DNA of 64,000 nucleotides from Lycium barbarum (taxonomy: Eukaryota > Streptophyta > Magnoliopsida > Solanales > Solanaceae): the NCBI RefSeq assembly GCF_019175385.1, contig NC_083345.1, positions 125,739,657-125,803,656 of the forward strand. Direction: 5' to 3'. The translations under genes were made by a program, and so were the position numbers. Below the pieces are notes generated by a model. It was given only the letters and a program-made list of their open reading frames with translations. It had not been told where the DNA came from and did no database searches. Below are positions 21,259-31,371 of the stretch, in pieces; position 1 is the first letter of the stretch; every line of letters begins with the position of its first letter.

Positions 21259-22121
21259 GGGAAAATTTCAGAGACCTCCCCTCACGTTTTGCTTTGTTTC
21301 GCTGACCTCCCCTCACGTTTGCAATATTACGACTACCTCCCTTATTTTAACTTTTTATGTAACAAATATTTTATTCTATTTATTATTAATGAAAAGATAA
21401 CATATGTGGACTGATTTGTCCTCCCTAAGATCATGTTTTTTGATTAATTATAATTTTATCAATTCTCCTTTAAAAAGTTATTTCCCAGGAATTGTTATTA
21501 TGGGTTGTTCACCCGTACGTTCCCAACGTTTGAGCTTTTTGTTTCTTTATATTTTGACTTTTTAGAGAAAGTATCTTGCCAACTACTCTGTGATTGATTA
21601 AAAAAAATATAAAAAAAATCTGAAAATAAATTTTATCTATTAAAAATATAAATGTCTTATTGCAATCCAACAACACGTGCCAGATAAATTTTTGATAAAA
21701 ATACATCTTTAAAATACTTACAAAAAAAGATTACAAGTAAATTGCTTTTATTTATTGAAGAAACACTCAATAATTTTTTTTTGTTTTTTTTTTTTTGCAA
21801 AAAATATAATGAGAACACTTGGGAGGGTTGAGGAGGAATAGGAAAAGAGAACCCTTGCTGAGAAGACCGAAGAACACTTTGACATTTCTTGTTATCAGTT
21901 TATTCGGAAATGAGATATTAATAAAATAATAATTAATCCAAACAGCATGATCTTAGGGAGGGCTAATCAGTCCATGAAAGTTATTTTTTCATTAGTAATA
22001 AATAGAATAAAAGAGTTGTTACAAAAAAGTTAAAATAAGGGAGGTAGCCGTAATATTTCAAACTTGAGGGGAGGTCAGTGAAACGAAGCAAAACGTGAGG
22101 GGAGATCTTTGAAATTTTCCC
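21259..22121. mobile_element. MITE with about 170-bp terminal inverted repeats (Mutator-like)
   Basis: The left arm from 21259 (GGGAAAATTTCAGAGACCTC, CCTCCCTTATTTTAACTTTT, CTTAGGGAGG-type motif inverse) is repeated in inverse complement on the right, ending TTGAAATTTTCCC at 22121. Arms extend to the CTAAGATCATG/CATGATCTTAG pair, giving long TIRs around a roughly 500-bp AT-rich centre. Long TIRs without coding sequence suggest a non-autonomous Mutator-like element. A clean 9-bp target duplication was not seen. Confidence 0.75.
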
Positions 22122-22504
22122 TTATTATTAATAAAAAGCTGCTCAAGATAAATATCTGAGTGGTCCAATATTCGTTTAAAAGAATAATATTAAAAAAAAT
22201 CTCTTATGGAAAAGGTCATATAATCTTTCAATTTATGTGATATTGTTCTTTCAATTTATGTGATATTGTTTGATTGATCACATAATTTAAGTGAAAAAGA
22301 AAGAAATTTGAAACATGTGTTCTAGATATGTTCCACAATAAATCTTAGACATTTGTGACAATAAAGCATCTCGACAATAAAATAGACATTTTAAAATTAA
22401 ATTATTTTAAATATCAAACAAACTAAAAAGAAAAATCTAATACATACATTGAAACAAATAAAGTATTAATAAGGACCACAAAATCGAAAGTCCCCCAAAA
22501 TATC
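22122..22504. other. 3' flank of TNL pseudogene, MITE remnant
   Basis: AT-rich DNA. A direct repeat TCTTTCAATTTATGTGATAT (about 22230 and 22250) and nearby TCACATAATTTAAGTGA pairing suggest a decayed Stowaway-type MITE. No gene is present. Confidence 0.4.
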
Positions 22505-22984
22505 CTAAACGCGAATCCAAAATAGAATTGAGTTGTCACTATAGCCAATTTCAGGTGTCACTGCAGAATCTTTATTCTCATACTCCAAGTGAATTCCCCA
22601 AGATGCTTCCTGTCTGTCTGAAGATACCTCAAACATGTAATAATCATTTGGGTTCTTCCCTTCTTTATTGTCAGAAGCCTGCCAGAATGTTTCAAACGGT
22701 ATGTAGATGAAACACATAGAAGAGTTGAGCCTCAATTTGGAGAGGTTATACTTCAAGGAATGTTTTCTTTCAAGGTCAGATTTGCAAACCAACACAGCTA
22801 CTACTGCCAAATACTTGCTATTAGGACGAAAACATATCGAAAAACCCCTGAATTTATCGGTATACCAAGATGAATTCAACTCAATTGAGATCTCTTTTTG
22901 ATTTATAAACCGATAATTGAGCAACTCTGGAATTCTGACTTCGGGAAAACGAAAGCTAGAATAATTCCTTCTGGGGAAGTGAAA
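22505..22984 (-). CDS. C-JID (post-LRR) exon of TNL pseudogene
   Basis: This exon-sized open frame follows a good acceptor (CCTGTTGCAG, 22985-22994) and encodes the C-terminal jelly-roll/Ig-like domain found after the LRRs in TNLs. Recognisable parts are RIPELLNYRFINQKEISIEL, SSWYTDKFRGFSICF and later DNSILFWIRV. In functional TNLs this domain helps contact the effector. The frame is intact to its stop. Confidence 0.8.
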   Translation of the reverse strand, partial: FHFPRRNYSSFRFPEVRIPELLNYRFINQKEISIELNSSWYTDKFRGFSICFRPNSKYLAVVAVLVCKSDLERKHSLKYNLSKLRLNSSMCFIYIPFETFWQASDNKEGKNPNDYYMFEVSSDRQEASWGIHLEYENKDSAVTPEIGYSDNSILFWIRV

Positions 22985-23039
22985 CTGCAACAGGAATCAT
23001 TATTAATAGAAATCATTTGGACAAGAATATTCAACATTT

Positions 23040-24498
23040 ATATATGTGAGGAAGAGATAAAAACTTGGATGTATGTCCTCGTTAAATGCTGTTGCAACAA
23101 ATGGATGAATTCACATTTACAATGACCACACCATGATATTGAGAGCCTACGCAGTTTAAGACACTGATTTACTAGATCTCTAATGCTCTTCGAGGCTAAA
23201 AGATAATCTGCAGGCAGCTCCAATAAATTAGGGGGTAGCTCTCCTGGCAGTTCATTAAGGTTCTGACAGAATATCACGTTCAAGCGTTCCAAAATTTGTA
23301 AAGATCCTAAATCCTCAGGAAGCTTCTTAAGTTTTTCACAATGAGACAAATCCAATTCGGTAAGCATTCTGCAATGTCCAAGGGAGTGATGGACCTCTTC
23401 CAAATTCTTCCACCACCCTAAATCTAGCGTCTTCAAGTTTAGCATATCACCAAAATTAGGGGTTTCTATTAACCCACCGCACTCCCTTAGATTCAAATAC
23501 TTCAAGTTTAACATATCACCAAAATTAGAGGTTTCTGTTAACCCACCGCACCCCCTTAGAGTCAATACGATCAAGTTGCCCAATTTTTGTTTACATAAAA
23601 AACAAAATATAAAACATAATGTTTCTATGAAATAAGCAATTCTATTTTATGTGTAAAAAATAAAGAGAAGAGAACCGACCAGTTCTGGAAGCTTCTTAAG
23701 TTTTTCACATTCACTCAAATCCAATTCTCTAAGCATTCTGCAATGTCCAAGAGAGGGATCGACCTCTTCCAAATTCTTACACTCCCTTAAATCTAGTGTC
23801 TCCAAGTTTAGCAAATCACCAAAATTAAGAGGTTTTGTTAACCCAAGGAAGTAGCGGAGATCCAAATATTTCAAGTTGCTCAATTTCTGCTTTAATTAAA
23901 AAAACAAGTTAGAACATTATGTTTGTATGATATACCAGATACCTTAAGTATGTTGTGGGGAAGAAATAAAGAGAAGAGAACCCCACCAATTCTGAAAGCT
24001 TCTTAAGTTTGTGACAACACTCAAATTCAATATTGTAAGCATTTTGCAATGTCCAACAGAGGGATGAATCTCTTCCAAATTCCAACATAGAGATAAATCT
24101 AGTTCCTCCAAGTTTGGCATATCACCAAAATTAGGGGTTTTTGTTAACCCGCGGCACTTTCCAAGATCCAAATGCTTCAAGTTGCTCAATTTCTGCTTTA
24201 TTAAAAAAAATAATTTAGAACATAATGTTTGTATGAAGTACCAGATAGCTTAAGTATGTTGTGGGGAAGAAATAAAGAGAAGAGAGCCCACCAATTCTGG
24301 AAGCTTCTTAAGTTTTTCACATTCACGCAAATTCAAATAAGTAAGCATTCTGCAATGTCCAAGAGAGGGATGGACCTCTTCCAAATTCTCACACAAAGAT
24401 AAATTTAGTGTCTCCAAGTTTGGCATATCACCAAAATTAGGGGTTTTTGTTAACCCAAGGCTGAAGCGGAGATCCAAATGCTTCAAGTTGCTCAATTT
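23040..24498 (-). CDS. tandem LRR exons of TNL pseudogene
   Basis: Four homologous exons with about 300-bp spacing: 24498-24290, 24192-23985, 23886-23685 and 23583-23040. Each begins LSNLK.LDL and contains NFGDMxNLExL, NLEEVHPSLGHCRML and CEKLKKLPE. The first three have acceptors AAAGCAG followed by AAATTGAGCAAC. The last exon is longer, with two related NFGDM modules and the final LRR to HLLQQHL, and its equivalent acceptor reads AAACAAAAATTGG, so the AG is lost. The near-identical introns (AATAAAGAGAAGAGA) show exon-by-exon tandem duplication. Exon ends are inferred by comparing copies. Confidence 0.75.
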
Positions 24499-24548
24499 CT
24501 GCTTTGATTAAAAAACAACAATTTAGAACATAATGTTTGTATGATATA

Positions 24549-24750
24549 TGCTGACACCCAATTTTGTCCCGCCTTTCTTCCCGAAATAGTTATTTGCGCT
24601 TCTAATATTTTTGATATTTTAAGAACAATTATTTATATTTTATTACAATTTAGCTTTTATTAATATCGTCGTTTTCCGTTATTCGACTACAGTCATTGGT
24701 TATTATCACTATTATTACCGCCATCACTACTACTACTACTACTACTACTG

Positions 24751-24803
<53 letters not shown>

Positions 24804-27800
24804 TTCATCATATAACCATCACTTAATATTCTAATCGTCGTGATCACTTTAACATTTCTATTTATCGTCTTACGCAAAAAAACGCATCGCATTTACTTTA
24901 CTACTTACTTTTGGACTTCATAAATGTTATCGCGCAACTATGACGATATCTTGTAATATATTTTAGCTCGCGTTAATTTATAATTAATTAAGAGGGTCTT
25001 TCATCCTAACTTAGGAGCCCAAATAAATATAAGGGAAGAAAACATATTAAATAGACTTCATACTAGTCTAATTCATATGAAATATGATCCTAATTTGGTC
25101 AATAATGGCCCAAAATGAGTAACCCATTCGGCCAAATAAATGGCCCATCTGAACATTTTTTAAAATAAGTCCAAAATCGAGCCCAAACTCATGTTAGCAA
25201 CCAGCCCAAATCATAACTAGTCCACTACCCGTTTTAACCAACCCGACCCGGCCCATATATTTTTCCTAAAACCTGAAGACTCATCACCATCTTCAGCCGC
25301 TCCATCTCTCTCTCTCTCCCGTGAATGGCTCTGTCAATGGCAGAGCCAACTTTGGAGTCCATGTTTACTTCCAGCACTTGTTTCATGAGTCTAAACACGT
25401 TTTGGATGTTAAGTTTCAAACCTCTATTGTTTTAAAAGAAGAAGAGTAACTGATTCTAATTCTGTCTTTAAGGTTTGCGTAGTTGATTGTCGAGAATTTT
25501 CAAAACCTGCTTATATTTTTCCTCAAAGTCTGTTTTAGTCCTTAAACCTTTTGAAACACCTCTCAATCAGCAAAATAGCTTTGTTTAGCTAAAAGTTTTT
25601 CTTTAAAGATGTCACATTCTGGTTCACTCTCTTTGCTTTAACATCAGAGTTTGTATGATTTAAACTGAATAACCAGATTATTATACTTGTATGTTTAAAG
25701 TTTATGCTCGTTTGGTCAGTCTTGACAATGTTTATATGTTAGCATTGAGATATCAAATATGTTTTAGAGGTTTATCTGTTCTATGTTCGGTCGAGTTATC
25801 TTCCCAAGATTGATTTAGTTTCTTCCTTGTGACTTTAGCAGATGAATATTAAGCTTGTCTCTTCCCTTCACTAATTTAAAATAGAAAGACAAGCATGTTT
25901 CGAGCACTTCATCATGTCATGTAAAAAGTGAAAAAGTATTTGCCTGTAGCATGAAAATTGGTCACATAACAAAGTATTCCAATATCCCTCTCTGTTTGGC
26001 ACCATGCCACTAGTAGTTTGTTAACCTCTCTATGTTTGAGCTGAGGGTTGGGATCATTAAATACCTTTCGTGATTTAAATAATATAGTAAGTTCAAATGA
26101 TTTTCAGAATGCCCCTGATAGTGACAACCAAGCCTGGAGTACAATAACCGAATGAGGCATCTCCTTTTATTTGCTGCAAAAAATAGAATTCACACAACTC
26201 ATCTCAACTTATGCACATTAAATGATAGAATAGCCAAATATTGGTTCTGCCCATGTATTTCTCTAATGTTGTTTTAGCTATTGATGTTCGATTATTACTG
26301 CATATGCCATTGCTAAGCTTAAAGACCTTTTAAGATCTGTGATGCCTTGAAGTGTGTTTGAATAGAGTAAAATCTGATTCCAGCCTACCTACCTCTTTAA
26401 TGTGCTATGATCTTTATTGTGTGTAGTTAATGGGTAAATTTGAATGTGGATGTTAGTTTATGCCTGTGCATGCCCTAAAGCAGGGAACACGATTCACTAT
26501 ATGTTTGTCTAAGTCCCAGCTTGTGAGTTTTCTTTGAAGGATCTTCCATCCTGTAATAAATTTTGCAGACTTATAATGAAAAGAGTAACCTGAATCATTC
26601 TTTCCTTTCCCTAGCAACTACTAAAGACCTGACTGGTTCGAATCTTTGTAGAATTAGTATGTGATTAATTTTCTTCACTTGCATGATGGTTCTTTATTAT
26701 GTGATCTTAAATTTTCTCCCTCGCATGTTCCTAGCCCTCTTACTTTACTTAACTGTCTTAGACCCGTGAGGTGTCCGAATGATTTTTAAGATGTGCTGCA
26801 ATTTTCTTTATGCCTACTGTTAACGAGTGTATTTGGAAGTTTAACATTCATATGTGTTTATATTGGCCTTATTTATGCACGTTTCTAATCCTCTTTATCT
26901 TTTTTTTCGCATGTACCCTCTTGGGAGCAAATCGGGGTCTTTGTAAAAGACTTTCATTGCCGCAAGAAGTCTCGTTTTGAGACTCAACATACAGCCCAAT
27001 TTTGCATCCGTGTCACTCTGGACTCAGTTCTTTCCTTGTGAAAGCTTTCTAACATAAACAAAGAGAGGGGCTATTGTCAATTTTAGCTTACCTCAGTATT
27101 ATTAATTCTAGTCTCTTCATATATGTTTATTTGATTGCCTTAAGATTATTGACCTTAGAACACTTAGAATTAGACGAGGTAGTTGACTTAAGGGAGAAAC
27201 TAGTAGTTAATTCCGTTGGTTTCTTTCTCTTCTTCTTATTTTAGAATTGTTTATAGTACCTATAACGTTTTCTTTTACTAGAATAATTGATTTTCAGGGG
27301 CATGAACACATATTTTTGAATTAAGAGGATCACATTTTTTTTTTTATTATCTTAGAAGTTTAAAACGTCACTAATATGCAAATGTGGATTCAAGCATATT
27401 TTTCATAAACAATTTTTTTAAGTTTGATCCAGTTAGGCATTTTTTACAATTGAGCATAGATAAAAAGAATACAATAATAAAAAAAGAAAAGAAAACTTAC
27501 GCCCTTTTATGTATCATATTTGTAGAATAAATCCAGATTTTCAACATCGACATATTCACATAACATAATTCTCATTCAAAATTTTCTTTTAAAGCTATTA
27601 TTTTATGTGCAATTCCTTATTTAAATTCACACAAGGTGTTGTGGAAGTACTTTTATTAAAATAAATGATACTAAGATGTACGATTTATAAAAATGATTTT
27701 CGGTTCTTTTGAAGATAGTTATTTCTTTATTCAAGTTTAGAAACGCATTATGTTGTTTATTTACAAAGTTCTCTATTTTAATTATGAAATACTGTTTTTC

Positions 27801-28106
27801 TTAAATTATTTATAAGATCTTATTTATTATATTTTCAATAATTAACCTAAGTTTGACTGGTCAACCGTATATAAACGGATCTTAAAGGATGTCTCACCCC
27901 TTCCCTTTAAGATAACTAAGAACCCTTACCTAGAATCATTAAGTTAAGTAGACTATTAACCGGAGTTAACTTTTAGCACTTACTTAGTTAAAATAGGTGT
28001 CCTAGTTCACCGTTAAAATGATTAGGTGGCGACTCCTTAAATTAAACAATTAGGAATCACCAATATGTTGTACTCCGCTTTGACCCGATTAAAATGGGGT
28101 ATAACA
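24549..28106 (+). mobile_element. Ogre-type solo LTR (3.56 kb) in TNL intron
   Basis: Begins TGCTGACACCCAATTTTG and ends AAAATGGGGTATAACA, flanked by the perfect 5-bp duplication ATATA (24544-24548 and 28107-28111). The empty-site sequence (TGTATGATATACCAGATA) can be read at the paralogous LRR intron near 23928. The very long LTR and its TGTTGACACCCAATTTTGTCC / GGGTATAACA ends fit Ogre/Tat Ty3-gypsy elements. Open frames inside (for example 24650-24892) are low-complexity artefacts. No internal gag-pol is present. Confidence 0.88.
24724..24803 (+). repeat. (TAC)n-(TTA)n compound microsatellite
   Basis: Eight or so ACT/TAC triplets run into about 20 TTA triplets inside the solo LTR. Confidence 0.95.
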
Positions 28107-28390
28107 ATATACCAGATAGCTTAAGTATGTTGTGGGGAAGAAATAAAGAGAAGAGAAGATTGTGGAAAAGAGAAGAGAAGGCTTACAAAAAAAGTTCCGT
28201 TTTCACAATGCTCACTGATATGGAAAAGTTTCGTTTGGAGCTAATGTGGAATATAATGAAAATAACGAAAAGTTCTGTATGTATATATATATATATATAT
28301 ATGGAAAAGTTTCACAATGCTCACTGATATGGAAAAGTTTCGTTTGGAGCTAATGTGGAATATAATGAAAATAACGAAAAGTTCTGTATG

Positions 28391-28427
<37 letters not shown>

Positions 28428-29142
28428 TCTTTTAATTTAACAATGAAAATAAAGTTTCGTTCGTAGCTAATGTGGAAAGTAATGAAAGTATTGAAAAGCT
28501 CCGTATATATATTTCTTCTCTTTTAATTTAACAATGAAAATAAAACCACTTTAATATCATATATTCTTTTTAGATTTTACTTTTTAAAAAAATTGAAAAT
28601 TAAATATTTATAGGGCTTATGCCGTGAGGGAATATCCCGGGGCTTGCAAATTCTTTAGTAATTATATATAATTACACAGAATAAATTATACAGAAAAGCA
28701 AGTTTATAATTTAATGTTCTACAGTAATAATAATTTGATCGGATTTAGTATTCCATTATTTTGTATGAGGACTTCGCAACGAAATCCAATTGATATCTAA
28801 TTATTAAAATTTTTGAAATCAAAAAATTAAACATATATCACATGAAAAACGTTTCTTAACAATTCTCTGTGATAAAGTACTTCATTTAGATCGCGAATGT
28901 CAACTTAGTTCGATTCCACCTACATAATTTGAAGATTTAATTGTGAATAGAAAGTTGATTGAGAGAAAGGGATAGATTACCATTTCGATAGGGCAAAAAT
29001 GTGAATAACCTTGCATAATAAACAAACGGAGTGATTAATTGGGAAGGACACTCCATGCAAAAACTTGTAGTTTTAGTTCCATTTACACCTAAATATTTTG
29101 AAGATTTAATTGGGAAAAGAAAGAGAGAGTGCACAAGTATAC
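28107..29142. other. degenerate TNL intron with duplicated AT-repeat block
   Basis: 28112-28160 matches the 3' flank of an LRR exon (GATAGCTTAAGTATGTTGTG), but the exon itself is gone, replaced by unrelated sequence. At about 28213-28320 and 28320-28425 a block of roughly 105 bp (CACTGATATGGAAAAGTTTC ... TTCTGTATGTAT) is duplicated, each copy ending in a TA run; a third partial copy follows at about 28450. The rest is AT-rich intron. Confidence 0.6.
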
Positions 29143-29433
29143 CTTTGATATTGGCCAAAGTTCAACAAGACGACTTCTTTTTAAACAAAGCACAACGAGC
29201 TGTGATGGTTCAAAGCTCTCTGGCAATGAAATTGAAGGATACCCCTGCCACTCAATAAACAACAAACTGGAAGGTAGATAGGTGATAGCGCAGTCCGAGC
29301 TAAAAGTTCATCATGAATTATGAGTACTTGTAAGCTTTGCATCCTCTTGAAAACATTGCTATAATTAACAGGATCATCTTCAAAATTGTAGCCTTTGGGA
29401 TACATAGGCTTTCCACCTTTTCTGTTATCTATA
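29143..29433 (-). CDS. TNL exon between NB-ARC and LRR
   Basis: Encodes the usual TNL linker and first LRR-like module: PKGYNFEDDPVNYSNVFKRM, QSLQVLIIHDELLA, then YLPSSL-like and IEWQGYPSISLPESFEPSQL in the frame the ORF shifts into, ending VELWPISK at a GTATAC donor (29142). The frame changes around 29270, so at least one indel is present or a short intron was missed. The acceptor near 29434 is inferred. Confidence 0.6.
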
Positions 29434-29529
29434 AAGAATGAAAAATATATTTAATTGCTAAGGAATAAAAATGAAATAAAAAAAAATAAACAAAACTAAG
29501 AGCTTATGAGATTACAAATTACGTTAAAC

Positions 29530-30610
29530 ATTGCTTATCAACTTTCCTTTAAAATGGTCACGAACCACCTCAAGAAGCCATATTCTGCTGTTAACGTACT
29601 CTTCCCTTATGACATTTGCACCCATATCTCTTATCATATTATGCATCACGATTCTATTATGTATGTTGATTGATAGCAGAGATTTATCGATAAGGTAATC
29701 TCTTATCAGTTTAAAACCACGAGTCTCAAGTACTAGTTCCACATAAAGATTAAAATTATATATATTAATGGCTGTAATAACTAGAAATGCAATATCTAGA
29801 AATATTTCCTTCTCATCTTTGTCCAGTCTATCAAAACTAAGCCTAAGCTTTCCTAGAATATCATTAGGAGAGATTCTCTTCAGACGAATAATCATGTCTC
29901 TCGACTGCTCTTTGTTGTGTCTGTAAAAAGAAGAACCCAAAACTTGAAGAGCTAAAGGGAGTCCACCAGCATACTCCACCACTTCTCTTGAAAGTTCCAT
30001 AAAATCTTTCTTTGGTGATTTTTCTCTAAAAGCATGCCCACTGAACAATTCAAGAGCTTCATCCTCAGTTAATAATTGGACTTCATGCACATTATCCCCA
30101 ACAAGACTAGTCAATAGGTGCTTGTCTCTTGCTGTTAAAATAATTTTGCTACCGCTACCAAACCACTCTATCCCTCTAACCAAAAATTCCAGTTGTTCTC
30201 GATGATTTACATCATCGAGAATGAACAGAACTTTCTTCCAACGAAGCCTATTCTCTAAAATTATCACCCCATCGTGTTTGCTAGTTAGAGTCATATCTTC
30301 ACCCAGGAGCTTGCAAATGACAACTTGTACAAGCCATGTTAGTCCATTTGTTCCAACATCAAGAAAACAAGCAGCTTCAAATCGATGACGGTATCTTTGA
30401 TATAGAACTCTCACAATTTTTGTCTTGCCTATGCCGCCCATACCCCAAATCCCGATAGAGCGAACATCATTTGATTCGATATCTAATAATGAGGTTACTT
30501 TCTTAACCTGAGAGTTCATACCCACTAAGCTTTCCGGGAAAGGTGAAATAACTTGAAGCGACTTAGGAAATATGTCATCAACTAGCTTCGTGATGCAATC
30601 TGCCTTTTCC
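29530..30610 (-). CDS. NB-ARC exon of TNL pseudogene, open
   Basis: NB-ARC is the ADP/ATP switch of plant immune receptors. After acceptor CCTGTAG the frame opens with KADCITKLVDDIF. Motifs in order: P-loop GIWGMGGIGKTK, kinase-2 VLFILDDVN, RNBS-B GSGSKIILTARD, GLPL as GGLPLALQVLGS, and the MHD position as MHN. About 360 codons are free of stops, unlike the TIR exon. The donor is uncertain; the open frame itself runs to a stop at 29524. With no intact TIR exon to splice to, any product would start internally, for example at the Met near 30525. Confidence 0.85.
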
Positions 30611-30891
30611 CTACAGGACAGTAAAAAGAATCTCAGAGTAAATTAAATAGAAAATAAAAGAAAGAGTTTTCAAAGACTAATGTCTAAAACAAACACATAC
30701 TAATGCCACAAAGGTAGTTTTTTTTATTATTATTAAAATCAACTAGTATGAATTATAAAACCATTACATTTTTAAATCTAATTACACCATCAAACAAGCA
30801 CATACTCAAGGTCTGTCCATAAATCACAATTATAAGTAAACTGACGACCATGTACGTCTTTGTTTCCGTTGTTCGGTAAAAGTATAGATGA

Positions 30892-31096
30892 TACTCCATC
30901 CGTCCCATATTATGTGATATAGTTTGCTAGACACGGAGTTTAAGAAGGAAAGGAAAACTTTTGAAACTTGTGGTCTAAAGCAAATCATAGATATTTGTGT
31001 GGCTGTAAATCATTTCATTAAGGATAAAATGGGAAGCCTTAAGTTAAATTATTTCTAAATATAGAAATGTATCATTCTTTTTGGGATAGAGAGAGT
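30892..31096. mobile_element. Stowaway-like MITE in TNL intron 1
   Basis: The left end TACTCCATCCGTCCCATATT and right end TTTGGGATAGAGAGAGTA are imperfect inverted repeats of the CTCCCTCCGTCCCA type, with TA at the flanks. It is 205 bp and non-coding, lying between the TIR and NB-ARC exons. Confidence 0.65.
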
Positions 31097-31183
31097 AAAT
31101 GTGTGGAGTTATAGCTAAAAATTTGGTCCTTTTTCCTCTTGATAACGAGAAACTCGAAAAAAGAAAAAAAAAAGAGCGCTTAC

Positions 31184-31371
31184 TTGAAATTTTGTAAATG
31201 ATGCCTTGATATTTTCCCTATCATCTTTGCAATTTTCCTCGTGTTGGGAAAATGACTCAGCGAAAAGGGGGGTATTGATGGTCAACCTCTGATGGACTCA
31301 CATCATAGAAGACTGGAATCACAATCTACTCCAATTCATTTTTGCACTTTATGATGTGTGCAAGTTCCTTT
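31184..31371 (-). pseudogene. TIR exon, 3' part
   Basis: Continues the TIR domain after the solo LTR: ELAHIIKCKNELE, stop TAG at 31326-31328 where CAG (Gln) is expected, IVIPVFYDVSPSEV, then a +1 shift in a C-run near 31275 before AESFSQHEENC. It ends KFQ at a GTAAGC donor (31183). The LTR side carries the 5-bp duplication CCTTT. Confidence 0.8.

Noticed and set aside
24650..24892. Open frame with poly-Ile and poly-Val
   Set aside because: Produced by the TTA/TAC microsatellite inside the Ogre-type LTR.
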